Source: Marinobacter salarius (GTDB lineage Bacteria; Pseudomonadota; Gammaproteobacteria; Pseudomonadales; Oleiphilaceae). From it: 64,000 nucleotides of DNA. The stretch spans positions 1,240,001 to 1,304,000 of the forward strand of contig NZ_CP136693.1 in NCBI RefSeq assembly GCF_032922745.1, read 5' to 3'. The notes beneath the pieces were generated by a model. The model did no database searches and had not been told where the DNA came from. It saw only the letters and a program-made list of their open reading frames with translations. The position numbers were made by a program, and so were the translations under genes. Of this stretch, positions 42,263 through 50,568 are shown in pieces. Every line of letters begins with the position of its first letter. Position 1 is the first letter of the stretch.

Positions 42263-45127
42263 TTGGATACATCGGAATTTGTAATTGGTCAGCGCTGGGT
42301 CAGCCACAGCGATACCGCGCTCGGCCTTGGTATTGTCACGGACATCTCAGGCCGCCGTGTAACGTTGGGTTTCCCGGCGGCGGATGAGGAGCGCACCTAC
42401 GCCATCGACAATGCTCCGCTGTCGAGGATCATCTACCAGATTGGCGAGGCTATCGAAACCTTCGATGGCGAACGTTACATCGTGAGGGCCGTGGAGGATA
42501 TCGGCGGTGTGCTGATGTACCACGCCGATGACGGCGGAGAGAACCTGATCCAGGTTTCAGAGGTAAAACTCAGCAGTTCTGTGGACTTTTCCGCCCCCCA
42601 CCAACGGCTGTTTGCCGGCCAGTTTGATCGCAATGGTGCGTTTCGCCTGCGGATGGCCACCGCGCAACACCTTGACCGGTTGCGTGCATCCTCGGCTCAG
42701 GGCCTGATCGGTGCGCGCACGCAGCACCTGCCACACCAGATTTACATTGCCCACGAAGTGGCAACACGTTACGCCCCCCGGGTTTTGCTGGCGGACGAAG
42801 TGGGGTTGGGCAAAACCATTGAGGCCGGCCTGATCCTTCACTATCAGCTGCACACCAGTCGCGCCCGTCGGGTACTTATCGTGGTGCCGGATTCGTTGAT
42901 GCATCAGTGGTTGGTGGAAATGCTGCGGCGGTTCAACCTGCGATTCTCGATCATTGATCGCAGCCGGTATGAGGCCATGGAGGATCTGGAGGAGTTGTCG
43001 GAAGAGGATGACGACCTGACCGATGCCGATGAAAACCCGTTTGAGAGTGAACAGCTTGCACTGTGCAGCCTGGATTTCCTGATGACCAGCGAACAGGCCC
43101 AGGCGGATGCCATTGCCGCCGGTTGGGACCTGATGGTGGTGGATGAGGCCCATCACCTGGCCTGGAGCCCGGAGGTGGCGAGCCCTGAATATCGGCTGAT
43201 TGAGCAGCTTTCAGAAGCCAGCAATGGCTTGTTGCTGTTGACCGCAACCCCGGAGCAGGTGGGGGTGGCCAGCCACTTCGCTCGCTTGCGGTTACTGGAC
43301 CCGGCACGCTTTCACGATCTGGAGACTTTCCGGGAAGAGGAAAAGCAGTACGAAGTGATCAATGGCGTGGTTTCCCATATCCGAGAGCAAGGCATAACCG
43401 CAGTCTCCGACACGGATCGGAAAGCCCTCGAGGGCTGGCTGGGTGATGAGTTGGAAGGTTTGATGGCGTCCCAGGAGCCGGCACAGGCTGTGGTTGATGC
43501 ATTGCTGGACCGGCATGGTACCGGTCGTGTGCTGTTCCGGAACACCCGCGCCGCCATCAAGGGTTTCCCTGAGCGCCACCCGCTACCGGTTTCGTTACCC
43601 TGCCCGGAACTCTATCAGCAGGAAGATACTTGCCAGGGTATTGCCGGGTTAACGCCCGAAACGGCCGTGGACGAAGAACAATGGCTGGCGGAAGATCCCC
43701 GTGTCGCCTGGCTGGAGAAGACCCTGACCGGCCTGAAGCCGGCCAAGGTGGTGGTGATCTGTGCCCACGCCTCGACTGCCATGGCTCTGGAGCACTACCT
43801 GCAACTGCGTGCCGGTATCCGCAGCGCCGCCTTCCATGAACACCTGAGCCTGATCGAGCGGGACCGCGCCGCAGCCTACTTCGCCGACACCGAACAGGGC
43901 GCCCAGGCGCTGATCTGCTCGGAAATCGGCAGTGAGGGGCGCAATTTCCAGTTTGCCCATCACCTGATCCTGTTCGATCTGCCCGCCAACCCGGACTTGC
44001 TGGAACAGCGCATCGGCCGGCTCGACCGAATTGGCCAGACCGACACCATCGACATCCATATCCCCTACTTGCAGGGAACGGCCCAGGAGGTCCAGTACCG
44101 CTGGTTTGAGGAAGGCTTGAACGCGTTCAATGAAAGTTGCTCCGTGGGTGTCGCTGTCCATGATCATGTGGCCGCGCAGTGGCGAGCCGTCATTGATGGT
44201 GCGACGGACGACCTGCCGGCGTTGGTTGATGCTTCGCGGGCCGAGGCCGAGCGCCTGCGTACCTTGCTGCGCAACGGTCGCGACGCGCTCATCGAGCTTA
44301 ACTCCTGCCGTCCGGACGTGGCGGAGGCGTTGATCAGCCAGATCGAATCCGAGGAAGAATCCGCCCAGGTTCGTGACTATATGATCGAGGCCTGCGATAT
44401 CCTCGGCGTTGAGGTCGAGGATCATTCCGAGCATGCCGACGTGCTGAGGCCGGGCGAGCAATACCAGGCCGGACACGTGACCGAGCTGCCGGAAGACGGC
44501 CTGACCGTTACCTGGAGTCGTCAGCAGGCTCTTGAGCGCGAAGACATGGCCTTCATGAGTTGGGAGCATCCGCTGGTGACCGGCATCATGGAATCGGTCA
44601 CCAGTTCCGGGCTGGGTAAGGCGGCTTTGGCCAGTATGACGGTCAAGGCGCTGCCACCCGGCACTTTGTTGCTGGAGGCCCTGTATACCGTGCATTGCCC
44701 GGCGCCTGAATCGCTGCAGTTGTCCCGGTACCTGCCGGTCTCGCCGTTGAGGCTGCTGGTGGATGTGAACGGGCGTGACTTGTCGGCAACTCTGCCTCAT
44801 GACCGGCTCAACGACATGTGCTCGAACATCCGCAGGCGCACCGCTCAGGCCATCGTGCCGCAGATTCGCCCGCAGGTGGAAACCATGGTCGATCATGCCG
44901 AACGCCTTTCCGAGCCGCACCTGGAGCCTTTGAGGGCGTCGGCCCTGGCCCAGGTCAGAAGCGTGTTCGGGGCAGAAATCCAGCGTCTTGAGGCGATGAA
45001 GAAGGTCAATCCGACCATTCGTGACGACGAAATCGACTTCTTCCGTAAACAGTTGCACGCCGCGGAGACGTTACTTGGGCAGGCCAGCCTGTCCCTGGAA
45101 GGCATTCGCGTGATTGTAACTGCCTGA
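42263..45127 (+). CDS. rapA: RNA polymerase-associated helicase-like ATPase RapA
   Basis: 954 residues, the normal RapA length. The N-terminal Tudor-like part (FVIGQRWVSHSDTALGLGIV) is followed by a SWI2/SNF2 motor: Walker A ADEVGLGKT with Lys184, DEAH box Asp294-His297, and motif VI in EQRIGRLDRIGQ. RapA recycles RNA polymerase from stalled complexes. The start is TTG with GGAGG at ideal spacing; no ATG fits the conserved N-terminus. Confidence 0.95.
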   Translation: MDTSEFVIGQRWVSHSDTALGLGIVTDISGRRVTLGFPAADEERTYAIDNAPLSRIIYQIGEAIETFDGERYIVRAVEDIGGVLMYHADDGGENLIQVSEVKLSSSVDFSAPHQRLFAGQFDRNGAFRLRMATAQHLDRLRASSAQGLIGARTQHLPHQIYIAHEVATRYAPRVLLADEVGLGKTIEAGLILHYQLHTSRARRVLIVVPDSLMHQWLVEMLRRFNLRFSIIDRSRYEAMEDLEELSEEDDDLTDADENPFESEQLALCSLDFLMTSEQAQADAIAAGWDLMVVDEAHHLAWSPEVASPEYRLIEQLSEASNGLLLLTATPEQVGVASHFARLRLLDPARFHDLETFREEEKQYEVINGVVSHIREQGITAVSDTDRKALEGWLGDELEGLMASQEPAQAVVDALLDRHGTGRVLFRNTRAAIKGFPERHPLPVSLPCPELYQQEDTCQGIAGLTPETAVDEEQWLAEDPRVAWLEKTLTGLKPAKVVVICAHASTAMALEHYLQLRAGIRSAAFHEHLSLIERDRAAAYFADTEQGAQALICSEIGSEGRNFQFAHHLILFDLPANPDLLEQRIGRLDRIGQTDTIDIHIPYLQGTAQEVQYRWFEEGLNAFNESCSVGVAVHDHVAAQWRAVIDGATDDLPALVDASRAEAERLRTLLRNGRDALIELNSCRPDVAEALISQIESEEESAQVRDYMIEACDILGVEVEDHSEHADVLRPGEQYQAGHVTELPEDGLTVTWSRQQALEREDMAFMSWEHPLVTGIMESVTSSGLGKAALASMTVKALPPGTLLLEALYTVHCPAPESLQLSRYLPVSPLRLLVDVNGRDLSATLPHDRLNDMCSNIRRRTAQAIVPQIRPQVETMVDHAERLSEPHLEPLRASALAQVRSVFGAEIQRLEAMKKVNPTIRDDEIDFFRKQLHAAETLLGQASLSLEGIRVIVTA

Positions 45128-45227
45128 TGGTGAACCAGTTGCTGGTCAGGATTCATCTGATCAGGTAGGTTGAACGTAACAGAATGTAGTTTTTGACATT
45201 CAAAACCACGGACGACAGAGAGTATCC

Positions 45228-47684
45228 ATGATGACTTTCATACTGTTTCTTGCTGCTGTTACCGGCCTTCTTGTTGTGATGCGCAAGGAATCCGGTGCCA
45301 AACCCGCTATCGGGGTGATGGTGGTAACAGGCGTGCTTTCGCTTTTCCTGGCGTCAGGATTGCTCGCGCTCATACTGTTTATCGGCGCCGCCGTCACCGC
45401 CGCTGCAGGTCTGCCGGGATTTCGCCGGAGCTGGCTGACCCCGCGGGTATTCGCCATGTTCAAGAAAGTGGCTCCCAAGGTGTCCGATACCGAAAAGGTG
45501 GCCCTGGAAGCGGGGACCGTCAGTTGGGATGGCGAGCTGTTTACCGGGCGCCCGGACTGGCACAGCCTGCTGATCAACCGCAACACGGGCCTGTCTGAGA
45601 AAGAGCAGGCTTTTGTGGACAACCAGTGCACCCAGGCCATTTCCATGTGTAACGCCTGGGACTTGGCCGTTGAACGTGCTGATCTGCCGGCGGATTTGTG
45701 GGAGTTCCTCAAGAAAGAGAAATTCTTCGGCATGATCATTCCCGAGGAATACGGCGGCCTGCACTTCTCCGCCAAGGCCCAGACAGCGGTGTTGCAGAAG
45801 CTGGCGGCCAACGAAATGCTGATGGTCACCGTGGGCGTGCCCAACTCCCTCGGCCCGGGTGAGCTGCTGGTCAAGTACGGCACCGACGAACAAAAGAATC
45901 ACTATCTTCCCCGGCTGGCGGATGGGCGTGATATTCCCTGCTTCGGCCTGACCGGTCCCCGCGCTGGCTCGGATGCCACCTCACTGCCGGACACCGGTGT
46001 GGTCTGCAAGGGCGAGTTCGAGGGCAAAAAAGTGCTGGGTCTGCGCCTCAACTTCGAGAAGCGCTGGATTACCCTGGCGCCGGTTGCCACCGTGGTTGGT
46101 CTTGCCTTCCGCATGTTCGACCCCGACGGACTGCTTGGTGACACCAAGGACTACGGTATCACCTGTGCGCTGATTCCCCGTGATACCAAGGGCATGGAAA
46201 TCGGCCGCCGGCATTGTCCCATCGGCACCCCGTTCATGAACGGCCCCATCAAGGGCACCGACGTGTTCATTCCGCTGGATTACATCATCGGTGGCCAGGA
46301 AATGGCCGGGCAGGGCTGGCGCATGCTGGTTGAGTGTCTGTCCGTCGGACGCTGCATCACCTTGCCATCCGGCGCGGCCGGAGCGGCTGCCTACTCAGTG
46401 GGCACCGCTGGCGGCTTCACCCGCATCCGTCGCCAGTTCAATACCCCGGTGGCAGACATGGAAGGCGTGCAGGAGCCTCTGGCCCGCATTGCTGCCAAGA
46501 CCTACATCGCCCAGTCGGCAGTGAACCACACCGCGAACATGATCGACAAAGGCGAAAAACCGGCGGTACCGTCGGCGATTCTCAAGTACCACCTGACCGA
46601 ATTCCAGCGCGGTGTCCTGACCGACGCTATGGATGTGCATGGTGGTAAGACGGTCACCCTTGGCCCCCGCAACTACCTGGGTATCGGCTTCAGTGGTGCG
46701 GCGGTTTCCATCACTGTGGAAGGCGCCAACATCATGACCCGCAGCCTGATGATCTTCGGTCAGGGTGCAATACGCTGTCATCCCTATGTACTGAAGGAAC
46801 TGGCGGCCAAAGACAACGATGACATCGACGCGTTCGACGATGCCTTTTTCGGCCACGCTGGCCTGATCTTCGGCAACGCTGCTCGTGCGTTCACCCAGGC
46901 TCTGGGTATCGGCAAACCCGACGTGCCGTTTGACCACAATGCACGCAAATACGCTCAGGGTGTGGCCCGCTTTAGCGCCGCCTTCGGCCTGTGTGCCGAC
47001 GCCGCGATGACCACGCTGGGGTCGGAACTGAAAATGCGTGAGCTGATTTCCGCCCGCCTTGGTGATGTGCTGGCCAATCTTTACCTGGCCTCCATGGTGC
47101 TCAAGAACTGGCATGAAACCCAGCCGGTTGACGGTGAGCGCGACCTGATGGAGTACAGCATGGCGCTGTTGCTGAACCGAGCGGAAACCGCCATGGAAGA
47201 ATTCCTCCAGAACCTTCCTAACCGCCCGGTCGCTATGGCCTTGCGTGCCATCACCATGCCCCTCGGCCGTCGTTGGGACCAGCCCCGTGATGATCTGGCC
47301 CGCAAACTGGCAAAAGCCATCTCCACCGACAGCCCCGTGCGGGAGAAGCTGTTGGCCGGCGCCTGGACGACGGCTGGCGAAGGCAAGGGTGCGGTTGAGA
47401 ATCCCATTGCTCAATACAACATATTGCTGAAGGATTACGACAAGGCCGAACAGCTTTATCGCAAAGTCACCAAGGCGTATGCCAAGGGCCAGTTGCCGAT
47501 GGATGCACTGCATCCGGAAGAACGCTTCGAAGCCGCACTGGAAGCGGACATCTTCACCAAGGAAGAGGCCGAGTTCATGCGCGAGTACGAAGCCGTGGTC
47601 CTGGAAATGCTGACCGTCGACGACTTCCCGTTCGACGAGTTCGCCCGCAACAAGGACACGCTGATCGACCACAACCCGGCCTGA
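45228..47684 (+). CDS. fadE: Acyl-CoA dehydrogenase FadE
   Basis: 818 residues, close to E. coli FadE (814). Two hydrophobic segments at residues 1-50 suggest membrane association; then comes the acyl-CoA dehydrogenase core with CFGLTGPRAGSDATS and KRWITLAPVATV, and a long C-terminal extension special to FadE. It makes trans-2-enoyl-CoA in fatty acid beta-oxidation. It appears as a single gene. Confidence 0.94.
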   Translation: MMTFILFLAAVTGLLVVMRKESGAKPAIGVMVVTGVLSLFLASGLLALILFIGAAVTAAAGLPGFRRSWLTPRVFAMFKKVAPKVSDTEKVALEAGTVSWDGELFTGRPDWHSLLINRNTGLSEKEQAFVDNQCTQAISMCNAWDLAVERADLPADLWEFLKKEKFFGMIIPEEYGGLHFSAKAQTAVLQKLAANEMLMVTVGVPNSLGPGELLVKYGTDEQKNHYLPRLADGRDIPCFGLTGPRAGSDATSLPDTGVVCKGEFEGKKVLGLRLNFEKRWITLAPVATVVGLAFRMFDPDGLLGDTKDYGITCALIPRDTKGMEIGRRHCPIGTPFMNGPIKGTDVFIPLDYIIGGQEMAGQGWRMLVECLSVGRCITLPSGAAGAAAYSVGTAGGFTRIRRQFNTPVADMEGVQEPLARIAAKTYIAQSAVNHTANMIDKGEKPAVPSAILKYHLTEFQRGVLTDAMDVHGGKTVTLGPRNYLGIGFSGAAVSITVEGANIMTRSLMIFGQGAIRCHPYVLKELAAKDNDDIDAFDDAFFGHAGLIFGNAARAFTQALGIGKPDVPFDHNARKYAQGVARFSAAFGLCADAAMTTLGSELKMRELISARLGDVLANLYLASMVLKNWHETQPVDGERDLMEYSMALLLNRAETAMEEFLQNLPNRPVAMALRAITMPLGRRWDQPRDDLARKLAKAISTDSPVREKLLAGAWTTAGEGKGAVENPIAQYNILLKDYDKAEQLYRKVTKAYAKGQLPMDALHPEERFEAALEADIFTKEEAEFMREYEAVVLEMLTVDDFPFDEFARNKDTLIDHNPA

Positions 47685-47714
47685 CAGACGGTATAGGGGT
47701 TTGGATTGAGGGAC

Positions 47715-47734
47715 GCCGGATGGCAACATCCGGC
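47715..47734 (+). terminator. Strong small hairpin between fadE and crcB
   Basis: GCCGGATG and CATCCGGC form an 8-bp perfect stem closed by a GCAA tetraloop, 31 bases after the fadE stop. No U-run follows, so it is more an mRNA 3'-end stabiliser than a standard terminator. The features of a fluoride riboswitch are not evident around it. Confidence 0.5.
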
Positions 47735-47762
47735 AGTCACCAAATCATGAGGTAATTTGGGA

Positions 47763-48143
47763 ATGTGGCTATCAATCCTGGCGGTAAGCACCGGAGCCGT
47801 CATCGGCGCCAACCTGAGATGGGCCCTGGGCCTTTGGCTCAACAGCAGCTACCACGCCATTCCCTACGGCACCCTCGCCGCCAACCTCTCCGGCGGCTGG
47901 CTTGTTGGCCTGCTTATTGGCTATTTCGTTCATGGCACTTCGTTGGCACCGGAGTGGCGCCTGTTTGCCATTACCGGCCTTTGCGGCGCCCTGACCACCT
48001 TCTCCACCTTCTCCCTGGAAATGCTTTCCGCTATCCAGGAAGGCAAATGGAGCATGGCCCTGGCTGGAATTCTCGCCCATGTTGTTGGCTCTATCCTCAT
48101 GACAGCGCTGGGAATTTACACCTTCGGTCTGGTCCGGGGATAA
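47763..48143 (+). CDS. crcB: CrcB/Fluc fluoride channel
   Basis: 126 residues with four membrane helices. The GANLRWALGLW and GLCGALTTFSTFSLE motifs are typical of Fluc channels; the TTFSTF segment lines the pore. The ATG follows GAGG at good spacing; a TTG two codons earlier is unlikely. It acts as a dimer to release fluoride. Confidence 0.92.
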   Translation: MWLSILAVSTGAVIGANLRWALGLWLNSSYHAIPYGTLAANLSGGWLVGLLIGYFVHGTSLAPEWRLFAITGLCGALTTFSTFSLEMLSAIQEGKWSMALAGILAHVVGSILMTALGIYTFGLVRG

Positions 48144-48382
48144 TGGGTAACACTACGTACGCAATAAATTAAAAATACGCTTGGCAATCCGAAAAACAAA
48201 GAGTAAAGTTATTTTCGTAGGAAAGATTCAGTAAAGCTTTCATGAATAAGACGTACCTCCGCAGTTAGTAGTGACCGTCCTGTTTTTGATTCCGCGAATT
48301 CTGTATTTCCGTAAACGCTGATCAGGCATCACGACGATGGCCTGGCGGCAAGATAAAATGATTGATTTCAGGAAGTTTAAGT

Positions 48383-48589
48383 ATGTCTACTACTACCGGC
48401 ACTGTTAAGTTCTTCAACGAAGCAAAAGGCTTTGGCTTTATCACTCGTGAAGGCGGCCCGGACGTATTCGTTCACTACAGCGCAATTCAGGGCAGCGGCT
48501 TCAAGACCCTGGCAGAAGGCCAGCAGGTTGAGTTCACCGTTACCCAGGGCCAGAAAGGTCCTCAGGCGGAAAACGTTACTGCTATCTAA
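48383..48589 (+). CDS. Cold-shock-domain protein CspA family
   Basis: 68 residues, a single cold-shock domain with RNP1 KGFGFITR and RNP2 VFVHYSAI. It binds single-stranded RNA and DNA as a chaperone. The ATG is preceded by AGGAAG. The gene has a leader of about 200 bases since crcB, as expected for cold-shock mRNAs, and a strong terminator directly followed by group II introns. Confidence 0.95.
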   Translation: MSTTTGTVKFFNEAKGFGFITREGGPDVFVHYSAIQGSGFKTLAEGQQVEFTVTQGQKGPQAENVTAI

Positions 48590-48608
48590 CGGATAGTAGG
48601 GCACCGCC

Positions 48609-48637
48609 AAAAAGGCAGCCTCGGCTGCCTTTTTTTG
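48609..48637 (+). terminator. Rho-independent terminator of the cold-shock gene
   Basis: AAAAAGGCAGCC and GGCTGCCTTTTTTT form a stem with a 2-4 base TC loop and a T7 run, 20 bases past the stop codon. The T-run is followed within 3 bases by the 5' end of a group II intron. Confidence 0.93.
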
Positions 48638-48639
48638 TT

Positions 48640-50568
48640 GTGCGCCAGGCATGGCGCGTAGCGCCTTGACGGGCGCTGTTCCGGTACAGGTGGTGCTGGC
48701 CGGATGACTTGGGGGTGCAAGTCCCCTGTGGACCCGGCAAGGGGAACCACTAGCCGGACGGCAAGGGTGTCCATCGTGAGATGGAATCTGAAGGAAGCCG
48801 CAGGCAAAGCACTGGCCTGACGAACAGAAATCGCATATGAGGCGGTCACACCGGGTAAGGCGTCAACTATCGTCAAAGCCCTGTACTTGCACGGAAGGTG
48901 TGGACGTAAATGCGGCTGGCATAAGTGTGAAGGTCACGCGTCTTACCCTGGGAAGTCTGGTTCTCTGCCGCTGTGCTACTCACTTCGCGAGAGGTGGGGA
49001 TGGGGAGCCAGAACTCAGCCGAGGTCATAGTAGGTGCGTTACCGCGTACTGAAGGACCGAACATGGTTGGCCGTTAGTAGACGGTGAGTTCTCGTGATGT
49101 GCTTATGAAGACAGAAGCGACCCGGATGGGTCAGGGCATTCAGGAAGGGGTTGGGCGGAACCCGGCAGGTACTGAGGCCCGTGTCGAGGCAGGCGCGGGG
49201 GCTCACCCGTGGACGAACGCGGAGCCGAACGCGCTGATGGAGCAGGTGCTTGAGCGCCCGAACCTGATGCGTGCGTATCAGCGGGTGGTGTCCAACAAAG
49301 GGGCGGCTGGCGTCGATCAGATGCCGGTAACAGCCCTGAAGGGCCACCTGCAACAGCATTGGCCAACACTGCGCGAGCGGCTGTTGGCCGGAGACTACCA
49401 TCCTCAACCGGTACGCCGGGTCAGCATCCCCAAGCCGCAAGGCGGGGAACGGATACTGGGTATTCCGACGGTGCAGGATCGCCTGATCCAGCAAGCACTT
49501 CACCAAACACTGAGCCCGATGCTGGAGCCGACCTTCTCGGATCACAGCTATGGGTTCCGCCCCGGTCGAAGTGCCCACCAGGCGGTCAAGGCGATGCAGC
49601 AACACATCAACGACGGCCACCGCTGGGTGGTCGATCTGGATCTGGCCCAGTTCTTTGACCGGGTCAACCACGATGTGCTGATGAGCCTGCTGGCTTGTCG
49701 CATAGCCGACCGGCGGATACTCACCCTGATCCGGCGTTACCTGCAAGCCGGCATGCTCGAAGGAGGACTGGTCAGCCCGAGACGGGAAGGCACGCCGCAA
49801 GGCGGCCCCCTGTCGCCCTTGCTCTCTAACGTGCTCCTGACCGAACTGGATCGGGAGCTGGAGCGGCGGGGACACCGGTTCTGCCGCTATGCGGACGACT
49901 GCAACATTTACGTCAGCAGCAAAAGATCCGGCGAACGGGTGATGGCCAGTATTACCCACTTCCTGGAAACGCGCTTGCGCCTGAAGGTGAATACGGTGAA
50001 AAGCGCCGTGGACCGCCCCTGGCGTCGGAGCTTTCTGGGTTACAGCGTGAGCTGGCATAAACGTCAGGTCCGGTTGAGAGTCGCGCCCAAAAGCCTGAAG
50101 GCCTTCATGGCCAAGCTTCGCCCCCTGCTGAAACGGTCACGGGGACAGTCGTTGACGACCACCATCCGGAACCTGAACCCGGTGCTGAGAGGCTGGGCAA
50201 ATTACTATCGCCTGACCGCCTCGAAGCGTTCGGTCGAAGCCCTGGATGGCTGGATAAGACGGCGGCTTCGCCTGATCCTGTGGCAGCAGTGGAAGCGGAC
50301 CCGCACGCGGGCCCGCAACCTGGTACGGCTAGGCTTGACTGAGATAAGGGCTTGGAGGAGCGCGACCAATGGTCGTGGACCCTGGTGGAACAGTGGCGCG
50401 ACTCATATGAACGCGGCCCTGCCTAAGAGGGTATTCGACCGTCTGTCTCTGGTAAGCTTGCTGGATACGATGACTCGGCTTCAGAGCCGACCATGAACCG
50501 CCGTGGTACGGAACCGTATGCCCGGTGGTGTGAGAGGACGGGGGAGGTAACTCCCCCTCCTACTCGAT
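48640..50568 (+). mobile_element. Group II intron 1 (probably class C/IIC type)
   Basis: The 5' end is set at GTGCGCC (48640), the standard group II start, which opens a GCGCC/GGCGC helix. The 3' end is set after CCTACTCGAT (50568), behind a domain V-like hairpin (about 50494-50531, with a TACGG/CCGTA tip). The about 1.93-kb element carries an intact reverse transcriptase. Its insertion directly after a rho-independent terminator is the known target preference of class C introns. Confidence 0.85.
49105..50496 (+). CDS. ltrA: Group II intron reverse transcriptase/maturase
   Basis: About 463 residues. Reverse transcriptase blocks include GGERILGIPTVQDRLIQQAL, WVVDLDLAQFFDRVNHD, GTPQGGPLSPLLSN and the catalytic YADD; the maturase X domain with LNPVLRGWANYYR follows. 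No HNH endonuclease domain is seen at the C-terminus, in line with class C. The protein helps splicing and retrohoming. The ATG is chosen over a GTG seven codons upstream. The frame is intact. Confidence 0.92.
   Translation: MKTEATRMGQGIQEGVGRNPAGTEARVEAGAGAHPWTNAEPNALMEQVLERPNLMRAYQRVVSNKGAAGVDQMPVTALKGHLQQHWPTLRERLLAGDYHPQPVRRVSIPKPQGGERILGIPTVQDRLIQQALHQTLSPMLEPTFSDHSYGFRPGRSAHQAVKAMQQHINDGHRWVVDLDLAQFFDRVNHDVLMSLLACRIADRRILTLIRRYLQAGMLEGGLVSPRREGTPQGGPLSPLLSNVLLTELDRELERRGHRFCRYADDCNIYVSSKRSGERVMASITHFLETRLRLKVNTVKSAVDRPWRRSFLGYSVSWHKRQVRLRVAPKSLKAFMAKLRPLLKRSRGQSLTTTIRNLNPVLRGWANYYRLTASKRSVEALDGWIRRRLRLILWQQWKRTRTRARNLVRLGLTEIRAWRSATNGRGPWWNSGATHMNAALPKRVFDRLSLVSLLDTMTRLQSRP

Noticed and set aside
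43649..45058. A 469-codon open frame on the - strand inside rapA
   Set aside because: Antisense to a well-conserved gene in high-G+C DNA, with no recognisable domain.
46395..47729. A 444-codon open frame on the - strand inside fadE
   Set aside because: Antisense to FadE with no domain; typical mirror frame in G+C-rich coding DNA.
47685..47762. Fluoride riboswitch upstream of crcB
   Set aside because: The gap has a GCAA-capped hairpin but I could not find the conserved pseudoknot elements of the crcB motif.
49039..50058. A 339-codon open frame on the - strand in group II intron 1
   Set aside because: Antisense to the reverse transcriptase and the intron's structured RNA; composition is low in complexity and no motif is seen.
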